This document shows positions 26,816 through 34,595 of a stretch of 64,000 nt of DNA, in pieces; positions within the stretch are counted from its first letter, which is position 1; the number at the start of each line of letters is the position of its first letter. The stretch spans positions 62,001 through 126,000 of the forward strand of contig JAIERK010000129.1 of the NCBI GenBank assembly GCA_019746975.1, read 5' to 3'. Under the pieces are notes generated by a model. That model ran no database searches, had not been told where the DNA came from, and saw only the letters and a list, made by a program, of their open reading frames with translations. A program made the position numbers and the translations under genes. Origin of the DNA: Candidatus Obscuribacterales bacterium (GTDB lineage: Bacteria > Cyanobacteriota > Vampirovibrionia > Obscuribacterales > Obscuribacteraceae).

Positions 26816-28966
26816 ATGAAGAAATATTTGCTGGAAATAGGCACAGAAGAGCTGCCCGCTGGTTACATCGAAGAAGCATTAATCAGACTGGAAGAATTTT
26901 TCGCCAAAGAGCTCAACGACGCGAATTTGACGTTTTCATCGATGAAAACGCTCTCCACACCTCGCCGAATGTCCGTCATCGTCGAAGGTATGGGCGAAAA
27001 ACAGGCAACCACTTCAAGAAAGATTAAGGGACCGCCGGTGAAAACAGCCTTCAAAGAGGATGGTCAACCGACCCCTCAGGCAGAAGGATTCGCAGCGAAG
27101 AACGGATTGACCGTAAAAGATTTGGACAAAGAAGAGATCGGTAAAGAAACCTATCTGGTCGCCAACCTGACTGTCGAAGGAAAACCAGCTCAAGATGTCC
27201 TCGCTGAGATCGCACCGCGAGTTATTTCGCAACTGTCCGGCGAGCGCCTCATGCGCTGGGGTGATTATGAAATGAAATTCGTCAGACCAATTCGCTGGCT
27301 GCTCTCACTCTTGGATTCTCAGGTAGTCGAATTTCAACTCGACGAGGTAAAGGCATCCAACACTACGTTTGGTCATAGAATTCTTTCGCCCGGCACTGTC
27401 ACGATTGGCAAAGTCGACGAGTATGTGGAAAAGCTGCGCGAGAAAAAAGTCATCGTCTGTCAGAAAGAACGAGAAGATCTAATCACTAAACAAGTTAGCG
27501 AGATCGCAAAATCCGTCAACGGCAAAGCAAAACAGATTAGTGGTCCGCTTCTCAAGGAAGTGGTCAACATCACCGAGTGGCCGCATGCTGTGATCGGCAA
27601 GTTTTCAGAAGACTATCTGAGCCTTCCAGATGCACTCCTCGAAACGATCATGGTGCACCACCAGCGGTATTTTCCTGTTGAAAAACCGCAATCAACCAAT
27701 GCCACCACAGGAAACTTGCTTCCATACTTCATCACCATCTCGAACAACGACACAAAAAGCGCCGAGCCATCGATTAGACAAGGCAATGAGCGCGTCTTGA
27801 GAGCACGCCTCGCGGATGGAAAGTTCTTCTACTTCGACGATCAAAAAACAAAGTTATCGGAGAGGAAGGACCGATTGGGTCAACTGACGTTCCAACAAGG
27901 TTTGGGAAGCTATCTCGACAAGACGCAACGCCTTACGAAACTGGCTGGAAAACTATCGGATAATTTGAAATTAGAACCAAAAATAGCGGTTCCGCTCGAA
28001 CGAACAATGGAACTCTGCAAACTGGATCTTGTATCGAACCTGGTTGGCGAGCTCCCAGAGCTGCAAGGATATGTCGGCGCATGGTACGCAGAACAAGAAG
28101 GGGAGCCACCAGAGGTGGTGCACGCCATCGCGTCGCACTACTCGCCGCGCTTCACTGATGACGGAATTCCTAAAGATTTTGTCGGACGCTTCGTCGCCGT
28201 TGTAGACAAGATCGATCATGTCACAGGACTATTTGCACTGGGCAAAAAGCCTAGTGGCTCAAGCGATCCTTTTGCGCTAAGACGGCAGGCCCAGGGCCTC
28301 GTCGACATCGTCGTGGACGGTCTGAGCAACTATGCAATCGACGTAGAGTGGTTGATCGACAATCTCCTTGATACATTCGAGCCGTCCTTGAGCGGACGAA
28401 AGAAGGCTCTTTCTCGAATTGATATCAAAGCTGAGATCAGCGAATTTCTACTTCAGCGGCTGCGTGGCAAACTTCTGGATAAAGGTTTCGGGCGCGAGAT
28501 TGTTGAAGCAGTTCTCAGCGCAGGCAACCCACTCAACGATATGGCGAATACTGTCGTGCGCTGTGAGTCCATCGAAAAACTGATAAGAACTCCTGAAGGT
28601 CTGGCCGTGGTCAAAGCCGGAGTTCGTGTAGGAAACATTCTGAAGCCCGACTCTCCCGATACGCTCGATGAAAGCGCGCTAAAGGAACAGATCGAGGCCG
28701 AGCTGTGGTCCGCCTTCAACGATCAAGTAAGATCAAAATGGGAGAAGGATGGCTCGTTCAAGTTGCCAACAACCGCCGATGAGTGCGAAGAACTCCTGAA
28801 TCTCCTGCGGCCGGTCGCTCCCTTGGTTGACAAATTCTTTGACGATGTAATGGTTAACGACCCAGACAAAGCAAAACGCGATAATCGGCATGCCCTCTTG
28901 AAGAAACTGGATCTGTATTTCTCTAGCGTCGCCGTCTTTCCGAAATTACAACAACTGCTACCGTGA
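26816..28966 (+). CDS. glyS: Glycyl-tRNA synthetase beta subunit
   Basis: This 716-residue protein matches the bacterial beta subunit of the tetrameric glycyl-tRNA synthetase. It opens with the hallmark MKKYLLEIGTEELPAGY, and the ATG at 26816 is chosen because it begins directly at this motif; a TTG 12 bases upstream is less likely. Other family blocks are PRRMSV, FVRPIRWLLSLLD, an HHQRYFPV block and FALRRQAQG, with a C-terminal anticodon-binding-like helical part. It works in the cytoplasm with the alpha subunit GlyQ, which normally is encoded just upstream but is absent from this window. Confidence 0.96.
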   Translation: MKKYLLEIGTEELPAGYIEEALIRLEEFFAKELNDANLTFSSMKTLSTPRRMSVIVEGMGEKQATTSRKIKGPPVKTAFKEDGQPTPQAEGFAAKNGLTVKDLDKEEIGKETYLVANLTVEGKPAQDVLAEIAPRVISQLSGERLMRWGDYEMKFVRPIRWLLSLLDSQVVEFQLDEVKASNTTFGHRILSPGTVTIGKVDEYVEKLREKKVIVCQKEREDLITKQVSEIAKSVNGKAKQISGPLLKEVVNITEWPHAVIGKFSEDYLSLPDALLETIMVHHQRYFPVEKPQSTNATTGNLLPYFITISNNDTKSAEPSIRQGNERVLRARLADGKFFYFDDQKTKLSERKDRLGQLTFQQGLGSYLDKTQRLTKLAGKLSDNLKLEPKIAVPLERTMELCKLDLVSNLVGELPELQGYVGAWYAEQEGEPPEVVHAIASHYSPRFTDDGIPKDFVGRFVAVVDKIDHVTGLFALGKKPSGSSDPFALRRQAQGLVDIVVDGLSNYAIDVEWLIDNLLDTFEPSLSGRKKALSRIDIKAEISEFLLQRLRGKLLDKGFGREIVEAVLSAGNPLNDMANTVVRCESIEKLIRTPEGLAVVKAGVRVGNILKPDSPDTLDESALKEQIEAELWSAFNDQVRSKWEKDGSFKLPTTADECEELLNLLRPVAPLVDKFFDDVMVNDPDKAKRDNRHALLKKLDLYFSSVAVFPKLQQLLP

Positions 28967-29113
28967 ACGAATCGAAGCTATAACCGACTGTCCCGTTCGA
29001 ATCGTGCTACACTTCAGAGTTTCAGAATGCTGGCCGGACTCTAAGGAAGTCGATTTATCCCCAAAAGACTCCTGATGCTTGCGCGCATACGCGGAGATTA
29101 GAATTGTCGATGA

Positions 29114-29142
29114 ACTGACCCTAAGTTGACTGACCCTAAGTT
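29114..29142. repeat. Two 14-bp direct repeats before the LOV gene
   Basis: ACTGACCCTAAGTT occurs at 29114-29127 and again at 29129-29142, a 15-bp period, 54-83 bases upstream of the HTH-LOV start. Such an arrangement could be a tandem operator for the adjacent regulator. I did not find the motif upstream of crtI or rhodopsin. Confidence 0.65.
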
Positions 29143-29196
29143 AGATCCGGCTCGGCATGGGTAAATAGAATATGGAATCCTTGGCGTAACTTATTC

Positions 29197-29829
29197 ATGG
29201 CACCAGATCGAATCTTTTTAGATCAACTCCTAGATTGTCTTCGACTAGTCATAACTGAGCAGCGCTGTGCGCTCAAGTTGTCGCAAGAAGACCTGGCAGA
29301 GTCGACCGGTTTTTCACGAAGCTACGTCAGCGATATTGAGCGAAGACGTCGTCACTTCGGCATTAAAAATCTATTGCGACTCTCAAAAGCTCTTGGACTA
29401 AGACCATCGGAGATGATTAGACGAGCAGAGGAGAAGTTGTTCCTGAATCAGCAGCCTGTTTCTTCTAACGAAGACTATGCCGAGAAATCAATTGAAAGTG
29501 CTAATCTCGGAATAATCATTTGCCGAGCAGATCTTCCCGATAATCCTATTGTCTATGCAAACGGCGGATTCGAGCGACTTACCGGTTATTCAGAAAACGA
29601 AGTTATCGGTCGCAACTGTAGATTTCTACAAAAAAACGATCGCGATCAAGAGCAAATTGCGGAACTGAGAAATGCGATTAAACTAAGCAAATCGATAATA
29701 GTTCAACTGAGAAACTATACGAAGAACGGTGCTTTATTTTTCAATGAGCTGTCGATTTCTTATATTTGTGCTGAACGCGGTCAGATCAGCCACGTCGTAG
29801 GGACTCAGCGTTTGGTCGATAAGCTCTAG
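29197..29829 (+). CDS. XRE helix-turn-helix plus LOV blue-light regulator
   Basis: This 210-residue protein joins an XRE/Cro-type helix-turn-helix (residues about 18-75: KLSQEDLAESTGFSRSYVSD, then IERRRRHFGIKNLLRLSKAL) to a C-terminal LOV domain (about 100-207). The LOV hallmarks are all present: PDNPIVYANGGFERLTGYS, GRNCRFLQ with the flavin-adduct cysteine Cys141, Asn173 in RNYTKNG, Asn183 in FFNELSIS and Gln204 in VVGTQ. LOV domains bind FMN and form a cysteinyl adduct under blue light. The protein is therefore a predicted light-controlled transcription factor in the cytoplasm. It lies 83 bases upstream of crtI and next to the retinal/rhodopsin genes, its probable targets. No ribosome-binding site is obvious before ATG 29197. 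Confidence 0.9.
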   Translation: MAPDRIFLDQLLDCLRLVITEQRCALKLSQEDLAESTGFSRSYVSDIERRRRHFGIKNLLRLSKALGLRPSEMIRRAEEKLFLNQQPVSSNEDYAEKSIESANLGIIICRADLPDNPIVYANGGFERLTGYSENEVIGRNCRFLQKNDRDQEQIAELRNAIKLSKSIIVQLRNYTKNGALFFNELSISYICAERGQISHVVGTQRLVDKL

Positions 29830-29854
29830 CGGCAAATCTTCATCCTTTCACTTG

Positions 29855-29882
29855 TTGACAGCGTAAAAACTCGACTTAAATG
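29855..29882 (+). promoter_or_regulatory. Candidate crtI promoter
   Basis: TTGACA (29855-29860) and TAAATG (29877-29882) are spaced by 16 bases, about 30 bases before the GTG start. A perfect -35 box here suggests that crtI can be transcribed independently of the LOV gene, possibly as the target of the regulator. Confidence 0.5.
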
Positions 29883-29912
29883 TCTGAAAAATAGAGGATA
29901 TGAATTTCATTC

Positions 29913-31385
29913 GTGCTCAAGGCAATAGTAATCGGTGCAGGCTTTGGTGGTTTGGCTTCGGCACTGCGACTCAGGAAGAAGGGCTACGAAGTGCTTGTCT
30001 TAGACAAACTCGACAAACACGGGGGCAGAGGATATGTATATGAGAGAGGCGGCTTCACTTACGATGCCGGACCATCGGTTATCACTGCACCATTTCTAAT
30101 CGAAGAGTTGTTTGCTCTGTTCGACAAACAGATGGACGATTACATAGAGCTCGTGCCGGTAGAACCTTGGTATCACATTCGGTTCGATTGTGGTGCTAGA
30201 TTCGACTATAGCGGCTCGCTTCAGAAGATGATTTCAGAAGTAGAGAGGTTCTGCCCGAGTGACGTAAAAGGGTATCAACAGCTGCTGGAAAAATGTCGCA
30301 CGATTTTTGAAGTTGGATTTCTGAAGTTAGGCGATCAGCCATTTTCAACATTGGCCAGCATGATAAAACTGGCACCTGAGATGATCCGACTGGAGAGTTA
30401 TCTAACCGTCCATCAACTGATTTCAAGATACATAAAAGATGAAAGACTGAGGCAAGTATTCAGCTTTCATCCACTTCTGGTTGGCGGAAATCCGTTTTCA
30501 ACAACGTCAATCTACTCGCTAATCCATTTCCTCGAACGAGAGTACGGAGTTTGGTATGCAATGGGTGGCACGGGCGCGATAGTAAAGGCTATTGTTGATT
30601 TGATGGACGAAGTCGGGGTCCAGTCGAGACTCGAGTGCACGGTCTCCAAGATCATCGTGGACAGGGGCAAGGCCGTTGGGATAGAGACCAGAGACGGCCA
30701 TCGAATCCAGGCGGATCTGGTTGTAGCGAATGCTGACGCGCCCTTCGTATACAAATACTTGATCCCCAAAAACGATCGAAAAAAATGGACGAATGCACGC
30801 ATCGAACAGGTAAAGTTTTCAATGGGGCTATTTGTGTTGTACTTTGGCACCAACAAGCGATTCGTTGATGTTAACCACCATACAATTTTGTTTGGCCCTC
30901 GATACCGAGATTTGTTGGAAGAGATATTCAATAAGAAGACCTTGGCTGAAGACTTCAGTCTCTATCTGCACCGCCCCTCAAGAACAGACCCCTCAATCGC
31001 TCCTCCAGGTCATGATTGCTTCTATGTCCTGGCCCCCGTGCCAAATCTACAAGGAAACGTAGAGTGGAGTGCGGTAGGAGAAGAGTTTGCCGGTAGAATC
31101 TTGGCTTACCTCGAGCGGACTGTCTTGCCCGACCTTAGAAATCACATAGTCGATCGATTTTTTGTGACCCCGGAACATTTCAGAGACAACCTTCTAAGCC
31201 ACCACGGCAGCGGCTTTTCCGTGCAGCCCACACTTTTTCAATCGGCCTATTTCAGATTTCACAATAAGTCGGAGGACGTCGAGAATTTGTATTTCGTGGG
31301 GGCCGGCACCCACCCGGGAGCGGGTCTGCCTGGTGTGCTTACATCAGCGAAGGTTGTCGATCGCCTTGTCTCAGAAGCGGTTTGA
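29913..31385 (+). CDS. crtI: Phytoene desaturase
   Basis: This 490-residue CrtI-type FAD enzyme converts phytoene to lycopene at the inner face of the membrane. It has the N-terminal dinucleotide motif (VIGAGFGGLASALRL, then DKHGGRGYVYE), the CrtI segment FTYDAGPSVITAP, and the C-terminal signature FVGAGTHPGAGLPGVLTSAK, with family-typical length. GTG 29913 is the only start that places the nucleotide-binding strand at the N-terminus; GAGGA lies 14 bases upstream. It is on the + strand, convergent with crtB, crtY and blh, directly after the LOV regulator. CrtI-type rather than the plant-type PDS/ZDS route of most cyanobacteria is used. Confidence 0.94.
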   Translation: MLKAIVIGAGFGGLASALRLRKKGYEVLVLDKLDKHGGRGYVYERGGFTYDAGPSVITAPFLIEELFALFDKQMDDYIELVPVEPWYHIRFDCGARFDYSGSLQKMISEVERFCPSDVKGYQQLLEKCRTIFEVGFLKLGDQPFSTLASMIKLAPEMIRLESYLTVHQLISRYIKDERLRQVFSFHPLLVGGNPFSTTSIYSLIHFLEREYGVWYAMGGTGAIVKAIVDLMDEVGVQSRLECTVSKIIVDRGKAVGIETRDGHRIQADLVVANADAPFVYKYLIPKNDRKKWTNARIEQVKFSMGLFVLYFGTNKRFVDVNHHTILFGPRYRDLLEEIFNKKTLAEDFSLYLHRPSRTDPSIAPPGHDCFYVLAPVPNLQGNVEWSAVGEEFAGRILAYLERTVLPDLRNHIVDRFFVTPEHFRDNLLSHHGSGFSVQPTLFQSAYFRFHNKSEDVENLYFVGAGTHPGAGLPGVLTSAKVVDRLVSEAV

Positions 31386-31484
31386 TCTAACAAATCTTGG
31401 TCAATTAGTCGGAAATGTACTCAACGTCACGCAACCGTGGCATAATGGAATTATTGGATATCGTACACAGGGGGCACGCTACTT

Positions 31485-31661
31485 ATGGAACTTCAAGTTG
31501 TAGGCTACGTGCTTGTTGCCACTGCCGCGTCCCTGAGCATAGTGGACTGCATCCCTGGTAACCGCCCACTAAAATTGAAAGATCTCAATACTCCCGAAGA
31601 TCAACTTGCTTCTCACAAAGATGTGTGGAAGTTGTTAGTAAGTACAAAAATCGAAGATTGA
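31485..31661 (+). CDS. Small hydrophobic protein downstream of crtI
   Basis: A 58-residue frame preceded by AGGGGG (spacing about 10) begins MELQVVGYVLVATAASLSIV, a single hydrophobic helix, and ends in a polar tail (TPEDQLASHKDVWKLL). It lies 99 bases after crtI on the same strand. A small single-pass membrane protein next to carotenoid genes is plausible, but I recognise no family. The rest of 31386-31889 holds only a (CT)7 run at 31877-31890. Confidence 0.5.
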   Translation: MELQVVGYVLVATAASLSIVDCIPGNRPLKLKDLNTPEDQLASHKDVWKLLVSTKIED

Positions 31662-31889
31662 TCCGCAACTGGTTCAGCCAAAGCTCGAGTGGTGATTCTC
31701 GAATCGATCTAATCGCTCTACACCGGTTCTAATGGTCTAGTCTTTTGCATGCAAGCTCTCATCCAGGAGTCGCAGGTACATTTTCGCCACCGAATAAGAC
31801 ACCATTATTGTAAATGTGCTCAAATTTCGACTGCCTAGATGAGACTGCTCGGTTTTATTTTGCCGGAAACATAGTGCTCTCTCTCTCTC

Positions 31890-32984
31890 TCATTGTTTGT
31901 CTTCATTGTCCATTGAACTCAAGAAGTCTTCCGTCTTCGTGAGGAACTTCCAGAATCTTGATATTTCTTTTTTGATAGATTTTGCTGCTAATTCTTTGTT
32001 GTCCTGATTGGTTTCGCAATCAGGAATTTCTTGAGCAATGACAGGACTTGCTTCTGGGCTGTCAGCGACCAAAGTGTTGAGCTCAGCAATTTGGTCTTGG
32101 TCTTGGTTTTGGTTTTGGTTTTGATCTCGTTCCGGGTAGAGACTATCGAGCTGACTAACAATCGATTGCCACGCTTCTTTGATTAGTCCTTCTGCAATTC
32201 GCAGTTCCTCATCGTTCTCGGCCGTATACTCGGACAACGAAATCAAATCCTTTACAATAGCGTCTGCTTCAAGCTCTCGGTCACCCCGCTCCATCTGAGA
32301 CAGCATCGATAGTCTTTCGCTGAGCTCAAGAAACTCGCTTTTGTTTCCCTCGCGTTTCACAGCGTCTGCAAAAGCATTGTTGCTCTCGCTCGATGGCTCC
32401 TCAAGGCTTTTCACCAGAAGCATGGCCAAGGATTGTGTCGCTCTGGCTGTTTGTGCTTCCGCTGTTGTGTTGTCGGAGTGGTCAATCGGCGCGCCAAGCA
32501 TTGAGCCCAGGGAACCTTTCTGAGCCGCAACGGTTTGCTTTTCGGGAAGAGGTGGGGGCATCGATATCTGCGCTTCCGAATGATTTCGGCTCCGAACAGA
32601 ATGCGACGGCACTAATTCAACGATTGGACTTGCAAGATGAGTAAGGGCCTCAGATTCTATTTTGGAGTGGCTTGGCGAACTCCTTTGCTCCGCTTCTCCA
32701 TTGGAACCAATGCTTTCTGCCGTCTTCTTTTCCATGCTTGGCAGATTCGCAGCTGTAACAGCAGCTATTCGCGAAGGAGCTTGGGTCTTGCCGTCTCCAG
32801 ACTTGACGCTGGCGCTTATGGGCTCTGATTCGGCTACTGGAGCTGCTTCCGAAGCAGCTGATTTTAGTTTCTTTATTTTGGCCCGAAATCGAACCATACC
32901 TGCCATGTCTCCCTGTTCCTGGCAGGAAAGCAGTTTTTGCTCCAGCATCTCTATCTCAGATAGCTTACTATCCTTCCCAGACAA
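31890..32984 (-). CDS. Disordered protein, last gene of the rhodopsin operon
   Basis: This protein has 364 residues from TTG 32984; ATG 32948 is an alternative. A short N-terminal coiled coil (LSEIEMLEQKLLSCQEQGDM, then MVRFRAKIKKLKS) is followed by a long Ser/Ala/Pro/Glu-rich disordered region, an alpha-helical part (about residues 195-290) and a repetitive DQNQNQNQDQDQ stretch, with a charged C-terminus. No membrane segment or enzyme motif. It follows the 197-residue gene by 29 bases and is co-directional with blh, crtY, crtB and rhodopsin. Function unknown; a scaffold or adaptor role would fit the composition. Confidence 0.55.
   Translation of the reverse strand: MSGKDSKLSEIEMLEQKLLSCQEQGDMAGMVRFRAKIKKLKSAASEAAPVAESEPISASVKSGDGKTQAPSRIAAVTAANLPSMEKKTAESIGSNGEAEQRSSPSHSKIESEALTHLASPIVELVPSHSVRSRNHSEAQISMPPPLPEKQTVAAQKGSLGSMLGAPIDHSDNTTAEAQTARATQSLAMLLVKSLEEPSSESNNAFADAVKREGNKSEFLELSERLSMLSQMERGDRELEADAIVKDLISLSEYTAENDEELRIAEGLIKEAWQSIVSQLDSLYPERDQNQNQNQDQDQIAELNTLVADSPEASPVIAQEIPDCETNQDNKELAAKSIKKEISRFWKFLTKTEDFLSSMDNEDKQ
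32091..32126 (-). repeat. Hexanucleotide repeat in coding sequence
   Basis: On the + strand this reads as repeated TTGGTC and TTGGTT units; it encodes the DQNQNQNQDQDQ stretch of the overlapping gene. Unit changes would keep the reading frame. Confidence 0.7.
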
Positions 32985-33013
32985 TCTAATCCACCGCTTG
33001 ACGCCTCAATAAA

Positions 33014-33607
33014 CTATATACCCTCTAGGCTCTGCAAGACCGACTTCCTAACGTCATCTGGATCAAGTTCGCCAAGAAGGACCTCCGCCGATTTCCGCAA
33101 TAGAGTAGAGAGCGGCAAGAAGGAAATCTGTCTTTTCTTGGCAAATTGCGCTAGCGTCTGATCTAAGTGGGCAGGGCCAGCATAGAGTATAACGGCCGTG
33201 GCTTCTACTCCCGTCTTTTGCCACAGTTCAGTTTGGGCAAGCAGGAGACTTCCAAGCTCATTTCGATCGGGCGGTTTGTTGTCTGTGTTAACGTACAACA
33301 ATACTGGCGTATCATTTTCGTCCACCAGCTGAAATAGATTGTTATTACTGCTCGGCTCTGTTTCCCATCCAAGAATTCCGAGAATTTTCGATACTCTTTC
33401 GAGCGATTCCGGCTGACTAAGTTCGAAACCATCTAATTCCTGCGCACAAAATTTGAAGATTTTAGTTATGTAGTCCATCCGCTCGGAGGCTTGCTTGACC
33501 TGTTCCTTACATCGGTCAAGCTCGCTTTGCAGAGAGTTGATTTGGGCTGAGAATTCCGTCCTGCACCATTCCGGAATGGCGAGCTTTCGATCTTCTGTTG
33601 ATACCAT
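33014..33607 (-). CDS. Unknown coiled-coil protein in the rhodopsin operon
   Basis: This protein has 197 residues from ATG 33607, which has GGAG 8 bases upstream. The N-terminus contains a coiled coil (EFSAQINSLQSELDRCKEQV, about residues 15-50). The C-terminal 120 residues form an alpha/beta-looking domain (ILGILGWETEP, then PVLLYVNTDNKPPDRNEL and AVILYAGPAHLDQTL) reminiscent in secondary-structure order of small nuclease-like folds, but the expected catalytic pattern is not seen. I do not assign a function. It begins 31 bases after blh, so it is likely part of the retinal operon. Confidence 0.6.
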   Translation of the reverse strand: MVSTEDRKLAIPEWCRTEFSAQINSLQSELDRCKEQVKQASERMDYITKIFKFCAQELDGFELSQPESLERVSKILGILGWETEPSSNNNLFQLVDENDTPVLLYVNTDNKPPDRNELGSLLLAQTELWQKTGVEATAVILYAGPAHLDQTLAQFAKKRQISFLPLSTLLRKSAEVLLGELDPDDVRKSVLQSLEGI

Positions 33608-33638
33608 CGTTATCTCCAATTGGCTCGATATCTGTATT

Positions 33639-34595
33639 CTAAGTTAGTAGTGTGCGCCTTGAGTCTCCAAGAGTTCTCGACGCAAGTAGCATATGAGGAA
33701 GTGTCAATGAACTAAGCAATATAAAAATGGTTCTTGTCTCGGAGGCGCTGAGGCTCGCTTGGCAAGAAAAAAAACAAATCATTAGCACGCCGATCAGCAA
33801 TGCCACGAAAAGCATCGGAACCGCATGGAAACAAAATTTCATAAATCCTTTGCCCATAGATTCATTGTCCAAACTATGCATGATTCGCAGAATTTGACGG
33901 GCGGCGTGAGAAAAACTGAAGTAAATGCTGAATGAGATTAAGGGAGGACTGATTGCTGACAGAATCATAATCGAAAACGTTTCCAGATCCTCGGCACTTT
34001 CAGTGGTTGCCCGCCTTGATCTCCTCCCAAAAAACAATTGACCGCAAGAAATCGAAGCGCCCAATAGCAGCCAAGCAAAGAAAAATAGTAAAGAAACTTG
34101 GGAAACTGTCTCAAGAGAGCCAGTGAATCCGATGCATCTGAAAATCTCAGTGCATTCTCGTGGGAAAAAAGTACATGGAAAAATGATTGGGACGAATCCG
34201 CGAAAGATAGCTCTTAGCGCGATCCAGATTCTGCTGTCGCTTGGTCGCTCCGAAACACTCAGGTCGGCAAAGCCGAAGTGCAGACCGCTCATAACAAGAA
34301 AGGCAATAATGGCAAAATTCGGGAAAAAATGCCATGTCACCAAAACAATTAGAGAAAGACTGAGATAAGCTGCCAGGAATGATTTCAAACCGAATCGTGA
34401 AACAAGTGTTTTGCCATCGATAATGTGGTCCAGCGCTCCATGAGCCAACCCGATTGTGGCGATCAACGACATGGCAAGCGCAAGCTGAGATTGCATAGAC
34501 AAGCATATCAGGCCTGAATAGAGGCTGACTGAAATAGCCACCATCAGCAATGCGCTGACAAGTGAGTGACAGACCATTCGCATCGTATAACTCAT
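33639..34595 (-). CDS. blh: Brp/Blh-family beta-carotene 15,15'-dioxygenase
   Basis: This 318-residue polytopic membrane enzyme is predicted to split beta-carotene into two retinals. Family motifs are GLAHGALDHI (His52, His57), SGLHFGFADLS (His106), FSHAARQI (about residue 230) and LTLPHMLLASR near the C-terminus; the histidines coordinate iron. About seven or eight hydrophobic segments are visible. Its ATG overlaps the crtY stop (ATGA), a sign of translational coupling. Together with crtB, crtI and crtY it supplies the chromophore of the neighbouring rhodopsin. Confidence 0.9.
   Translation of the reverse strand: MSYTMRMVCHSLVSALLMVAISVSLYSGLICLSMQSQLALAMSLIATIGLAHGALDHIIDGKTLVSRFGLKSFLAAYLSLSLIVLVTWHFFPNFAIIAFLVMSGLHFGFADLSVSERPSDSRIWIALRAIFRGFVPIIFPCTFFPRECTEIFRCIGFTGSLETVSQVSLLFFFAWLLLGASISCGQLFFGRRSRRATTESAEDLETFSIMILSAISPPLISFSIYFSFSHAARQILRIMHSLDNESMGKGFMKFCFHAVPMLFVALLIGVLMICFFSCQASLSASETRTIFILLSSLTLPHMLLASRTLGDSRRTLLT

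Noticed and set aside
28981..29010. GTTCGAATC near 28995 as a possible tRNA T-loop
   Set aside because: The flanking bases do not form a T-stem or acceptor stem, so no tRNA is present.
31877..31890. (CT)7 run next to the stop of the last rhodopsin-operon gene
   Set aside because: Located at the very 3' end, so slippage would hardly change the protein; no regulatory role is apparent.
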